Source: an uncultured Veillonella sp. | GTDB lineage: Bacteria > Bacillota > Negativicutes > Veillonellales > Veillonellaceae | Reading direction: 5' to 3' | Assembly: GCA_902478055.1 (NCBI GenBank) | Contig: CABSJL010000003.1 | Coordinates: 1 to 64,000 of the forward strand | DNA length: 64,000 nt | Shown: positions 7,839 through 15,110 of the stretch, in pieces | How positions within the stretch are numbered: position 1 is the stretch's first letter | Layout of the letters: every line of letters starts with the position of its first letter | Position numbers and translations under genes: made by a program | The notes under the pieces: generated by a model | What the model saw: the letters and a program-made list of their open reading frames with translations, nothing else | Databases searched by the model: none | What the model was told of the DNA's origin: nothing

Positions 7839-7856
7839 AGCTAATAGCTATTAGCT
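7839..7856. repeat. Perfect 18-base palindrome between selD and yedF
   Basis: AGCTAATAGCTATTAGCT is fully self-complementary and is embedded in a short run of CAGCTA repeats (7829-7860). It sits in the 123-base gap between selD and yedF. It could be a hairpin in the transcript or a protein site; it lacks a T-run, so it is not a simple terminator. Confidence 0.4.
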
Positions 7857-7912
7857 AATAATAGTTTAATTCTATATCTATGCCAATAGTAGCGAAATTA
7901 TTATTTATGATT

Positions 7913-8944
7913 TTATTCTGTGACGCGTACAGCCAGGCCGCTGAAACTTTCAACAGCGCCAATAATAGCAGCACAGTCTATTCCAGCCGCATGTAAAGCC
8001 TCAACTAGTTGATCGCCTTCACTGGCAGGAACAGAGAATAGTAAACCGCCAGAGGTTTGTGGATCAAACAGAATATCTGTCCACACTGGATCCAAAGTTT
8101 CATCAACTTGTACATCGGTTATGGCCTTGCGGTTACCATACGATGCAGCAGGCACCAAGCCCATTTGAGCTGCTTCGATGACATCATCAAATAGCGGAAT
8201 GTCGTAAGCTTTAATATGAATGGTCACATCGGAAGCACTAGCCATTTCTACGGAGTGCCCCATAAGACTAAAGCCAGTTACATCCGTACACGCATGAATG
8301 GTAAAGTTATGCGCTACCTCTGCTCCTACTCTGTTCAACGTACTCATACTAGTCACAGCTTGCTCGGTACCTACGGGGAACAAATCGCCTTTTAGAGCAT
8401 TATTCATAATGCCTGTACCAATTCGCTTAGTTAATACCAGTACATCTCCTACTTGAGCGCCTTTATTTTTCCAAATTCGATCTGGATTCACTTGTCCTGT
8501 CACAGACATACCAAAGATAGGTTCTTTATTTTCAATGCTATGACCACCAACAATGGCAGCACCAGATTCAGCCACAATGGAGCCTGCCCCATTTAATACA
8601 TCTGTTAATACACCTTGTTCAACAAGAGGCACCGGGAACCCCACAATGTTCATAGCCGTTAACGGTGTTCCGCCCATAGCATACACATCACTCAATGCAT
8701 TAGCCGCTGCAATTTTACCAAATAAAACAGGATCATTAACCATAGGCGTAAAGAAATCTAAGGTTTGTACTAATGCTTGTGTATCTGAAAGTTTATATAC
8801 GCCTGCGTCATCGGCACCTGTCATATCTGCTAGTACATGTTCATTAGTAACAGGCTTCACCGCTTTTAATACGCGATTTAATATATGAGGCCCTATCTTA
8901 CATGCACAGCCCCCACTTGTTACGTAATCAGTGAGTCGTACCAT
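7913..8944 (-). CDS. selD: Selenophosphate synthetase (selenide, water dikinase)
   Basis: An AIR-synthase-fold ATPase of 343 residues, the usual SelD length. It makes selenophosphate from selenide and ATP. The catalytic segment is GGCACKIG, with C13 at the position that is Cys or Sec in the family; here both are ordinary TGC/TGT-type cysteine codons, with no in-frame TGA. The ATP site follows (ADMTGADDAGVYKL, about 40-53), and the C-terminal FDPQTSGGLLFSVP is the conserved AIRS motif. The start is ten bases after the stop of the DUF951-type gene. No selA, selB or selC is visible here, so selenophosphate may serve the molybdenum hydroxylase cluster at 34-41 kb. Confidence 0.95.
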   Translation of the reverse strand: MVRLTDYVTSGGCACKIGPHILNRVLKAVKPVTNEHVLADMTGADDAGVYKLSDTQALVQTLDFFTPMVNDPVLFGKIAAANALSDVYAMGGTPLTAMNIVGFPVPLVEQGVLTDVLNGAGSIVAESGAAIVGGHSIENKEPIFGMSVTGQVNPDRIWKNKGAQVGDVLVLTKRIGTGIMNNALKGDLFPVGTEQAVTSMSTLNRVGAEVAHNFTIHACTDVTGFSLMGHSVEMASASDVTIHIKAYDIPLFDDVIEAAQMGLVPAASYGNRKAITDVQVDETLDPVWTDILFDPQTSGGLLFSVPASEGDQLVEALHAAGIDCAAIIGAVESFSGLAVRVTE

Positions 8945-8953
8945 ACGTCCCCC

Positions 8954-9157
8954 TTATTCATTCTCTGGCAATCTAGATATAATTTTCTTAACTGCCTTTT
9001 CAAATTTTGGGCGCGGCATCAACAGTTGATGACCACAGCCATTACATACAATGAGGAAATCTGTGCCAATCCGTTTGACTTCCCATTCATTACTGCCGCA
9101 GGGATGTGACTTTTTCATCTTTACCACATCGCCTACGTAATATCTAACAAATGCCAT
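8954..9157 (-). CDS. DUF951-family small protein
   Basis: A 67-residue protein with the layout of the DUF951 family: VGDVVKMKKSHPCG near the N-terminus, then a WEVKRIGTDFLIVCNGCGH core and a basic tail. The cysteines (PCG and CNGCGH) could bind a metal ion, and the small beta-barrel plus charge suggest nucleic acid binding, but no function is established. GGAGGC precedes the ATG. It is the first gene of the selenium operon; whether it has a role there or is a passenger is unknown. Confidence 0.8.
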   Translation of the reverse strand: MAFVRYYVGDVVKMKKSHPCGSNEWEVKRIGTDFLIVCNGCGHQLLMPRPKFEKAVKKIISRLPENE

Positions 9158-9456
9158 AGCGCCTCCTTTTACAACGTTTAGTATTTATATACTTATTATA
9201 CAAGAAATACAAAGTTCTATAAACATATCATAATTCTATAGTTATATAGTCATTTTATGGGTAGTTATTCGTACATTTAACGAAAAGGTTATCAATATCT
9301 AATCAATAATGATTTTTCATTTAGTTATCATTCTCAATATCAAAATCGGCTATTTTTATAAATCCTATACTATTCAGTCTTTAAGAAACCGCATTTTTAC
9401 TACATTGATAATTTTTATCATTTAGAAAATTTTCGAAATAAATTTTACAAAAACAC
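9158..9456. other. AT-rich region upstream of rubrerythrin
   Basis: About 300 bases with no reading frame. The only clear structures are TGATAA/TTATCA-type dyads, the best being at 9406-9420, near the rubrerythrin promoter. Confidence 0.5.
9406..9420. promoter_or_regulatory. Fur/PerR-like dyad upstream of the rubrerythrin promoter
   Basis: TGATAA-TTT-TTATCA, six-base arms around three bases, ends 36 bases upstream of the -35 element. The half site resembles GATAAT-type Fur-family boxes. Rubrerythrin is often under PerR control in anaerobes, so this is a plausible but unproven operator. Confidence 0.35.
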
Positions 9457-9484
9457 TTGCATTTCTCATTTAGTATGTTACAAT
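9457..9484 (+). promoter_or_regulatory. Rubrerythrin promoter
   Basis: -35 TTGCAT (9457-9462) and -10 TACAAT (9479-9484) with a 16-base spacer. The predicted start near 9491 gives an unusually long leader of about 270 bases. The first AAGT-centred repeat begins some ten bases into the predicted transcript, so all the repeats would be in RNA. Confidence 0.65.
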
Positions 9485-9500
9485 ATAGTCAACAATGATT

Positions 9501-9746
9501 ATTCGTTAAGTATACGGATAACACATTGTATATAAAACTGTTAAGACGGCAAGTGCCGAAAAACACAAATCAGTAAGTACTATTTTAAGAGTTAGGCAAA
9601 TGTCTATTTAATCTAAGAATAAGTTTTCTTACTAAGGCGAAGTCGCCCACGAAAATTGTAGAATAAGTATTCTATTATTTGAATTCACAACCAAGTGGTT
9701 ATGAATATATAAGTTAAGTAACAAATTTGAAAATTATCGTAAGTAC
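9501..9746 (+). repeat. Array of AAGT-centred inverted repeats in the rubrerythrin leader
   Basis: Nine inverted repeats share the same central AAGT although their arms differ. Clean examples: CGGC-AAGT-GCCG (9547-9558), AGT-AAGT-ACT (9572-9581), GGCG-AAGT-CGCC (9636-9647), TAGAAT-AAGT-ATTCTA (9659-9674), AACC-AAGT-GGTT extended by outer pairs (9683-9706), GTT-AAGT-AAC (9713-9722) and GT-AAGT-AC (9739-9746). Looser examples are at 9501-9519 and 9614-9631. In RNA each would be a small hairpin with an AAGU loop. Changing arms around a constant loop point to selection on loop plus pairing. The last one ends four bases before the GGAG ribosome binding site. I know no described element of this form. 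Confidence 0.75.
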
Positions 9747-9760
9747 AAAGGAGTATTAAA

Positions 9761-10306
9761 ATGGCAGAATTAAAAGGTTCTAACACTGAAAAAAATCTTC
9801 AAGCAGCATTCGCTGGCGAATCCCAAGCATTCCAAAAATATACTTTCTACGCAGCAGCAGCTCGTAAAGCTGGCATGAACGAAATCGCTGATTATTTCGA
9901 AGAAACAGCTCACAACGAATCTGCACATGCTAAATTGTGGTTCAAAGCTCTTCATGGTGGCGATGTATCTTCCGATATCGAAGCTAACCTTCGCGATGCA
10001 GCAGCTGGTGAAAACTACGAACACACTACAATGTACAAAGATTTCGCTGATGAAGCTGAAAAAGAAGGCTTTGCTAAAATCGCTTACCAAATGCGCGAAG
10101 TTGGTAAAATCGAAGCTCGTCATGAAGCTCGTTACCTTGCATTAGCAGCTCGAGTATCTGGTAACAAAGTATTCACTAACGACGAACCAGTTGCTTGGAT
10201 CTGCGCTAACTGTGGCTATGTACACATTGGTGAAGAAGCTCCTAAAGTTTGCCCAGTATGTGCTCACCCACAAGCTTTCTTCCAACGTTTGGTTGAATCC
10301 TTCTAA
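9761..10306 (+). CDS. Rubrerythrin
   Basis: A 181-residue cytoplasmic peroxide-reducing protein of anaerobes. The N-terminal ferritin-like four-helix domain (about 1-135) supplies the diiron ligands, including E20, E53 and H56 in ETAHNESAH and later glutamates in the EARHEARY helix. The C-terminal rubredoxin domain holds one iron with C148, C151, C164 and C167 (ICANCGY and VCPVCAHP). This is the classical domain order. GGAG precedes the ATG. Codon use is strongly biased toward a few codons, as expected for a very highly expressed protein. It is a single-gene transcript with an exceptional leader and trailer. Confidence 0.95.
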   Translation: MAELKGSNTEKNLQAAFAGESQAFQKYTFYAAAARKAGMNEIADYFEETAHNESAHAKLWFKALHGGDVSSDIEANLRDAAAGENYEHTTMYKDFADEAEKEGFAKIAYQMREVGKIEARHEARYLALAARVSGNKVFTNDEPVAWICANCGYVHIGEEAPKVCPVCAHPQAFFQRLVESF

Positions 10307-10309
10307 TCT

Positions 10310-10400
10310 GTAAGTACGACACTAACTAAACTAACAACCTGTAAGTACAGATTTATATTAAACATACCTGTAAGTACAATATAATCTTACAGTAAGTACT
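10310..10400 (+). repeat. Four AAGT-centred repeats in the rubrerythrin trailer
   Basis: The same element as in the leader recurs four times between the stop codon and the terminator: GT-AAGT-AC (10310-10317), CTGT-AAGT-ACAG (10339-10350), TGT-AAGT-ACA (10369-10378) and AGT-AAGT-ACT (10391-10400). The units are separated by unstructured AC-rich spacers. All copies have AAGT on the coding strand, as in the leader. Confidence 0.75.
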
Positions 10401-10415
10401 AACAACTTCCTTAAC

Positions 10416-10452
10416 AAAAAAGACGATGACTTAGGTCATCGTCTTTTTTTTT
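10416..10452. terminator. Bidirectional terminator between rubrerythrin and thiME
   Basis: AAAAAAGACGATGAC and GTCATCGTCTTTTTT arms around TTAG. Runs of A and T on both sides allow use by both converging transcripts. Confidence 0.9.
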
Positions 10453-10467
10453 GTGTTCTATTTGCTA

Positions 10468-11988
10468 TTAAGGTTGTGCTCTATCTACTAAATGCTTAAA
10501 TTCTTGGGCTGCTTCATAAGGATTATCTGCATGGGCTATCGCAGATATGATGGCAACACCACAGGCTCCTGCTTCTAGTATAGGTTTTGCATTATCTAAG
10601 GTAATGCCCCCTATACCAACACATGGTAGTGTTAAACCTTCTGCTTGAAGTTCACTAATTCGATTTGGTCCGCATGGTTCTTGTGCATCAGGTTTACTAC
10701 TTGTAGCATACATAGGCCCTACGCCTACACAGTCGGCGTAGACTACATCTGTCTTACGTAGTTCCTCCACGGAGTGAATGGAGATACCAATGACCTTATG
10801 CCCTACAAGATTACGTACCTCTTCTAGGCGCATATCCTCTTGTCCTACGTGAACGCCATCGGCATTAACTGCCACTGCTAAGTCTACATCATCATTGATA
10901 ATATAGAGTACATTGTACTTCGCACAGATTTGTTGTAATTGTTGGGCTAATTCTAATTTCTGTTGTCCCTCTAAGGTGCCCATTCCCTTTTCTCTAAATT
11001 GGAAACAAGTCACACCGCCTCGACAAGCCTCTTCTACTACACTTAGTAAGCGATGTTCATTAAGGTCTACATCTTGCGTACCACCAATGAAATATACTTG
11101 TAATTGATCTGGCACACCTACAGTACGTATACGATTTTCAGATATAAGCACCGCATCATCCAGTGTATATAAGGCATCCATAAAGGCTACACTAAAGCTA
11201 CCTGGCTTTATGCCACTTACCTGCACTGCATGTTCGCCAGCTAAACCATAGTAAGCCAATGCATAAGCGAGAAATTCACCGATAGATACGCTATCTTTAC
11301 ATGGATAATAGGCACTAAAGAAGGCGGCTAGTACGGCACCTAATAGACAGCCCGTACCCGTTACGGCTGTCATAACAGGGTGTCCATGAGGCACTGCAAA
11401 TACGCGAGTTCCATCGGAAACATAATCCTCTTCTCCCGTTGCTACCACAGGACAATTGATAAGACGTGCCAGACGATAAGCAATAACTGCACTATCCTCA
11501 ACTTGTGCGCCATCTACACCTTTGCCTGTAGTAGAATTATTAGCCATATCATCGGGACTTAAAGCATCATAAATAGCTTTGATTTCGCTTTGGTTACCTC
11601 GTAATAGAGAGAGATGACCAGTCTTAATTAAATCTAAGACTACCGACAATCGGTAAGCTCCCGCATGACACCCTACTGGATCTAGTACAACTGGCACCTC
11701 ATGTGTCTTCGCTAGTTTTATGGCTTCTTTATAGTAACTAACCTTATCTGGCGTAAGCGTTCCAATATTGATGAGTAAAGCCGATGCATGAACGATGAGG
11801 TCTTTTAAATCTTCACTGCATTCGCTCATCACAGGCGATGCACCAATGGCTAGTAAACCATTGGCCGTAAAGGTACGTACCACATCATTAGTAATGCAAA
11901 TCACGAGAGGATTTCGGTGACGCAAGGTCTCTAATATATTTAGTTCAGGCCAAGTTCGGCCTTTCATATAAGGGTTTTCATAGGTCAT
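10468..11988 (-). CDS. thiME: Bifunctional hydroxyethylthiazole kinase / thiamine-phosphate synthase
   Basis: A 506-residue fusion. Residues about 15-265 are ThiM, which phosphorylates 4-methyl-5-hydroxyethylthiazole: PLVICITNDVVRTFTANGLLA at the N-terminus (shown by position 28-47), VPVVLDPVGCHAGAYR and the catalytic TAVTGTGCLLGA. Residues about 285-500 are ThiE, which joins the thiazole and pyrimidine phosphates to thiamine phosphate: CFQFREKGMG, GVHVGQEDM, GVGPMYATSSK and GIGGI. A linker of about 20 residues joins them. Fusing two consecutive salvage steps is uncommon, since the genes are usually separate. It follows thiD by 13 bases in the thiW-thiD-thiME operon controlled by a TPP riboswitch. 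Confidence 0.93.
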   Translation of the reverse strand: MTYENPYMKGRTWPELNILETLRHRNPLVICITNDVVRTFTANGLLAIGASPVMSECSEDLKDLIVHASALLINIGTLTPDKVSYYKEAIKLAKTHEVPVVLDPVGCHAGAYRLSVVLDLIKTGHLSLLRGNQSEIKAIYDALSPDDMANNSTTGKGVDGAQVEDSAVIAYRLARLINCPVVATGEEDYVSDGTRVFAVPHGHPVMTAVTGTGCLLGAVLAAFFSAYYPCKDSVSIGEFLAYALAYYGLAGEHAVQVSGIKPGSFSVAFMDALYTLDDAVLISENRIRTVGVPDQLQVYFIGGTQDVDLNEHRLLSVVEEACRGGVTCFQFREKGMGTLEGQQKLELAQQLQQICAKYNVLYIINDDVDLAVAVNADGVHVGQEDMRLEEVRNLVGHKVIGISIHSVEELRKTDVVYADCVGVGPMYATSSKPDAQEPCGPNRISELQAEGLTLPCVGIGGITLDNAKPILEAGACGVAIISAIAHADNPYEAAQEFKHLVDRAQP

Positions 11989-12001
11989 ACAAATATCTCC
12001 T

Positions 12002-12835
12002 CTAGTTATCTTTTAATAGCTCATCCATCGTTTCAGGTCCATTCGCCAATAAACCATAGGCCATATGATTAACAGGGCCACAGCCGTGTCCTAGCACTGG
12101 ATTGTGCTTAATAGCAAGAGCGATATAATTCTTCGCAATACCAATGGCATCCATTACGTCACGCCCTTTAGCGAGCTCCGCCGTAATAACGGCAGAGAAG
12201 GTACAGCCCGTACCATGCGTGTGCACCGTATCGTATTTAGGGCTCGTCCACGTGCGTACACTACCATCTTTGGTGAAAGCATAATCTGTTGCATCTTCGC
12301 CGATGTGACCACCCTTAATGATTACCACTTTAGGGCCTAAGTCCTGTAAGATACGATTAGCCGCTGTTGTTATATCGCTTTCACAATTAATAGCCATGTC
12401 AGCTAAAACCTCAGCCTCACTGCGATTAGGGGTGATAACCGTAGCGGTAGGAATGAGTTTAGATTTTAAGAAATTCACAGCCTCATCTGCTACAAGTCGG
12501 TCACCGCTGGTGGCAATCATAACAGGATCCATTACGTACGGAATATCCTTGCTCACATAAGGATAAATGAGGTCCATCATTTCCGGTAAAGCAATCATGC
12601 CCGTCTTAACAGCTTGAGGAGGAATGTCAGAATACACATCGTGTAACTGTTTCTCTATGCTTTCTAAGGATAGATGTTCTACGTGGTGAACGCCCGTTGT
12701 ATTTTGGGCCACTACGGACGTAACAACAGCCATACCATATACGTTACGGCTTTGGAAAGATTTCAAATCAGCCATAATGCCAGCACCACCGCTCGGGTCA
12801 GTACCAGCAATTGTTAGTGCAGTATGTAGTTTCAT
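12002..12835 (-). CDS. thiD: Hydroxymethylpyrimidine (phosphate) kinase
   Basis: A ribokinase-fold enzyme of 277 residues that phosphorylates HMP and HMP-phosphate for thiamine synthesis. The substrate loop AGTDPSGGAGIMADLKSF is at residues 10-27, and the anion-hole motif HTHGTGCTFSAVITAELAKG lies in the C-terminal third. The start overlaps the thiW stop by one base (12835), implying translational coupling. Together with ThiM-ThiE it gives a complete salvage route from HMP and thiazole; no thiC or thiG is in the window. Confidence 0.94.
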   Translation of the reverse strand: MKLHTALTIAGTDPSGGAGIMADLKSFQSRNVYGMAVVTSVVAQNTTGVHHVEHLSLESIEKQLHDVYSDIPPQAVKTGMIALPEMMDLIYPYVSKDIPYVMDPVMIATSGDRLVADEAVNFLKSKLIPTATVITPNRSEAEVLADMAINCESDITTAANRILQDLGPKVVIIKGGHIGEDATDYAFTKDGSVRTWTSPKYDTVHTHGTGCTFSAVITAELAKGRDVMDAIGIAKNYIALAIKHNPVLGHGCGPVNHMAYGLLANGPETMDELLKDN

Positions 12836-13314
12836 TATGCCTCCTTATGTAATAAATGACGACGAGATAAAATTTGTAATACCACAAAACCAATACAAGC
12901 ACCTGCAACAGAGCTCATAGAGAAGGATGTAATCAAGGTCAATAACGCTAGTGGCTTACCTAATAGGAAGTTAGCAATGGGATAGCTCACTAAAGCACCT
13001 ATAAGACCTGTACCGATAATTTCGCCTAGAGCTGCAGCCCAGATGGCGTTGTATTTTTTATATAAATACGCAGATAGCCAAGCACCGATCATGCTACCAG
13101 GAAAGGCTAAAAGAGATCCTAGTGCCAATACATTGCGTAAACAAGACGTACTAAAAGCAGCACCTACAGAGAATCTCGCCCCAACTACAACGGCTAAGAT
13201 CACATTAATCATATGTTGAAACGGAAAAATACGAGCCGGCCCAACAGGAATCGATGTAGTAGATAACACTACGCCTAAGGCCACACATATGCTAGCAATA
13301 ATCAGTTTTTTCAT
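12835..13314 (-). CDS. thiW: ThiW, S component for a thiamine precursor (ECF-type)
   Basis: A hydrophobic protein of 159 residues with about five membrane segments, matching ThiW, the predicted substrate-binding S component for the thiazole precursor in ECF transporters. VGPARIFPFQHMINVILAVV and the FPGSMIGAWLSAYLYKK region fit the family. The start is the ATG with GGAGG six bases upstream; the ten extra upstream codons are part of the terminator arm. First gene of the thiW-thiD-thiME operon, directly behind a TPP riboswitch. It needs a shared energising module that is not in the window. Confidence 0.88.
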   Translation of the reverse strand: MKKLIIASICVALGVVLSTTSIPVGPARIFPFQHMINVILAVVVGARFSVGAAFSTSCLRNVLALGSLLAFPGSMIGAWLSAYLYKKYNAIWAAALGEIIGTGLIGALVSYPIANFLLGKPLALLTLITSFSMSSVAGACIGFVVLQILSRRHLLHKEA

Positions 13315-13335
13315 AATACCTCCAAATATATAAAA

Positions 13336-13363
13336 CGAGACCACTCCAAATGGAATGGTCTCG
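13336..13363 (-). terminator. Riboswitch-controlled terminator before thiW
   Basis: CGAGACCATTCC / GGAGTGGTCTCG arms (one G-T pair) around ATTT, followed on the minus strand by TTTTATATAT. It lies between the TPP aptamer and the thiW ribosome binding site, so it is most likely the expression platform. Confidence 0.8.
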
Positions 13364-13384
13364 TAATAGTTTAGTATTATGTTT

Positions 13385-13468
13385 CACTCCACTTCCCTAC
13401 GCCAGTATTATCTGGATCAGGTCTAGGGTTTTGAATGGTCAATCTCAGCAAAAGCACCCCTAGTGGCA
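13385..13468 (-). promoter_or_regulatory. TPP riboswitch controlling thiW-thiD-thiME
   Basis: On the minus strand the thi-box elements appear in order: GGGGTGC, GCTGAGA, ACCC, then ACCTGATCCAGATAATACTG and GCGTAGGGAA. The aptamer binds thiamine pyrophosphate and is followed by a terminator, so excess TPP should stop transcription. Confidence 0.95.
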
Positions 13469-13486
13469 ATATATTTTTATACTCTA

Positions 13487-13515
13487 GTTATAACATCATT
13501 ATACAATCTATGCAA
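13487..13515 (-). promoter_or_regulatory. Promoter of the thiW operon
   Basis: -35 TTGCAT (13510-13515) and -10 TATAAC (13487-13492) with a 17-base spacer, placing the start about ten bases before the aptamer. Confidence 0.6.
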
Positions 13516-13523
13516 CAAAAGAA

Positions 13524-13552
13524 TTGACGGTTCCCTTTGAACCGCCTATAAT
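13524..13552 (+). promoter_or_regulatory. Promoter of cytX
   Basis: -35 TTGACG (13524-13529) and -10 TATAAT (13547-13552), 17-base spacer, directly before the second TPP aptamer. The two divergent promoters lie within 66 bases of each other. Confidence 0.75.
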
Positions 13553-13559
13553 GAAGCCA

Positions 13560-13642
13560 TAACGGGGTGCTCACACGAGTGGGCTGAGAGTAAGCTAATG
13601 CTTTAACCCATAACCTGATTTGGATAATGCCAACGTAGGGAA
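13560..13642 (+). promoter_or_regulatory. TPP riboswitch controlling cytX
   Basis: Elements in order on the plus strand: ACGGGGTGC, GGGCTGAGAG, an extra stem AGTAAGC/GCTTTA, AACCTGATTTGGATAATGCC and AACGTAGGGAAC. It is a second, divergent copy of the thi-box aptamer, 90 bases from the first and different in the variable arms. Confidence 0.95.
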
Positions 13643-13654
13643 CATAGAGGATTA

Positions 13655-13685
13655 AAAGCCGAGTTCCTGTGAACTCGGCTTTTTC
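13655..13685 (+). terminator. Riboswitch-controlled terminator before cytX
   Basis: AAGCCGAGTTC / GAACTCGGCTT arms around CTGT, followed by TTTTC. It sits between the aptamer and the cytX ribosome binding site. Confidence 0.88.
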
Positions 13686-13710
13686 TATGACTTCCTGGCA
13701 AGGAGGACGT

Positions 13711-14904
13711 ATGAAAGATACACACATTACACAACCACAGTTCGCCATGATATGGTTTGGTGCTGCGCTATCCATAGCGGAGATTATGACAGGAACCTAT
13801 CTGGCCCCCTTAGGGCTCACCCAAGGTCTATATGCTATCATACTGGGACATATCATCGGCGGTATATTACTCTTTGGAGCTGGCCTCATCGGTGGACGCC
13901 TACGGCAAGGTAGTATGAATACTACCGCCTTCAGCTTTGGCCCCCTAGGGGCTAAAGGCTTTGCCTTTTTGAATATGCTGCAACTCATCGGCTGGACTAG
14001 CATCATGATTTACGATGCGATGCTAGCGTTACAAGAACTAGCACCTCTATCCCCTATGATTTGGACCACAGCCATCGGGGCCCTCGTCATTCTGTGGCTT
14101 TTCATCGGTCTCCACAATACAGGCTATATTCAAGCCATCGTATCGGTTCTATTACTAGGTCTCACCCTCTACATGGGCGCGCACATGATAGCTCAATGGC
14201 CTAGTGAAAGTAGCCTTATTACTAGCGGAAACATGAGTTTCATCGCAGCTCTTGAACTATCTATCGCCATGCCACTTTCTTGGCTACCTTTGATTAGTGA
14301 TTACACCCGTGAAAGCAAGCAGCCTTTCTCCGCATCACTGACAAGTGCGGCAGTTTACACAGTAACAAGTATTGTTATGTATACCTTAGGTCTTAGTGCC
14401 GCTATCTTTGGCGGTGGCGACTCCATCATTACCATTATGATGAATGCAGGCCTTGGTCTAGCAGGACTTATCGTTATTATCTTCTCTACCGTAACTACAA
14501 CCTTCATGGATGCTTATTCAGCTGGCGTGTCTAGTACGACGATTTATAGCGGAGCTTCCAGTAAAGGTATAGCCGTCATCGTAACTATCGTTGGTACCAT
14601 TGCTGCTATCTTATATCCAATGGATGATATTACAGACTTCCTATACCTTATTGGCTCTGTGTTTGCACCGATGATTGCCATCCTATTAGCGGATTATTTT
14701 ATCAATCGTCAACAAGTACAAACTCTATCGGCTTATCTAGTAAGAGGTCTCATTTGGGCTGTATCCGTTGGCTTATACCACTATATGTTACATAGTGAAA
14801 GCACAATAGGTGCTACATTGCCATCCTTTGCTATGGCCTTCGTAGTAACCGCTATCGTTGGATATATAAGTAAAACAGCGCACGCATCAACAGAAATTAA
14901 GTAG
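13711..14904 (+). CDS. cytX: CytX, putative hydroxymethylpyrimidine permease
   Basis: A 397-residue NCS1-family membrane protein (nucleobase:cation symporter) with about eleven to twelve hydrophobic segments. The family regions AALSIAEIMTGTYLAPLG and PLSWLPLISDYTR are present. CytX members found next to thiamine genes are predicted to import hydroxymethylpyrimidine. The start is at the ATG preceded by AGGAGGACGT; upstream in-frame codons belong to the terminator hairpin. TPP riboswitch control and the divergent thi operon support a thiamine precursor substrate. Confidence 0.9.
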   Translation: MKDTHITQPQFAMIWFGAALSIAEIMTGTYLAPLGLTQGLYAIILGHIIGGILLFGAGLIGGRLRQGSMNTTAFSFGPLGAKGFAFLNMLQLIGWTSIMIYDAMLALQELAPLSPMIWTTAIGALVILWLFIGLHNTGYIQAIVSVLLLGLTLYMGAHMIAQWPSESSLITSGNMSFIAALELSIAMPLSWLPLISDYTRESKQPFSASLTSAAVYTVTSIVMYTLGLSAAIFGGGDSIITIMMNAGLGLAGLIVIIFSTVTTTFMDAYSAGVSSTTIYSGASSKGIAVIVTIVGTIAAILYPMDDITDFLYLIGSVFAPMIAILLADYFINRQQVQTLSAYLVRGLIWAVSVGLYHYMLHSESTIGATLPSFAMAFVVTAIVGYISKTAHASTEIK

Positions 14905-14997
14905 CATTAGCAGGTAACATCTATTATAAACGTACTAATTCAATACTAAAGATTAAAGATAAGGGTAAATACACTGCTATCAACTATCTAAAAAGAA

Positions 14998-15039
14998 AAC
15001 ACCTTCACAATCCACCAGTAGGATTATGAAGGTGTTTTT
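14998..15039. terminator. Bidirectional terminator between cytX and modC
   Basis: AACACCTTCACAATCC / GGATTATGAAGGTGTT arms with one mismatch, followed by TTTTT on the plus strand and TTTTCTTTTT on the minus strand. Confidence 0.85.
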
Positions 15040-15110
15040 ATGTATCTCTTATTTAATTTTCATAGTTTTTTTCACTGCATCAAAACTATAAGATTTTAAA
15101 ATAGTTCCCA

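Noticed and set aside
8880..8944. Selenocysteine in SelD
   Set aside because: The catalytic position is an ordinary cysteine codon and no in-frame TGA is present.
9770..10123. 117-codon minus-strand frame inside rubrerythrin
   Set aside because: Shadow frame caused by the strong codon bias of the rubrerythrin gene; Phe/Ser/Cys-rich and not protein-like.
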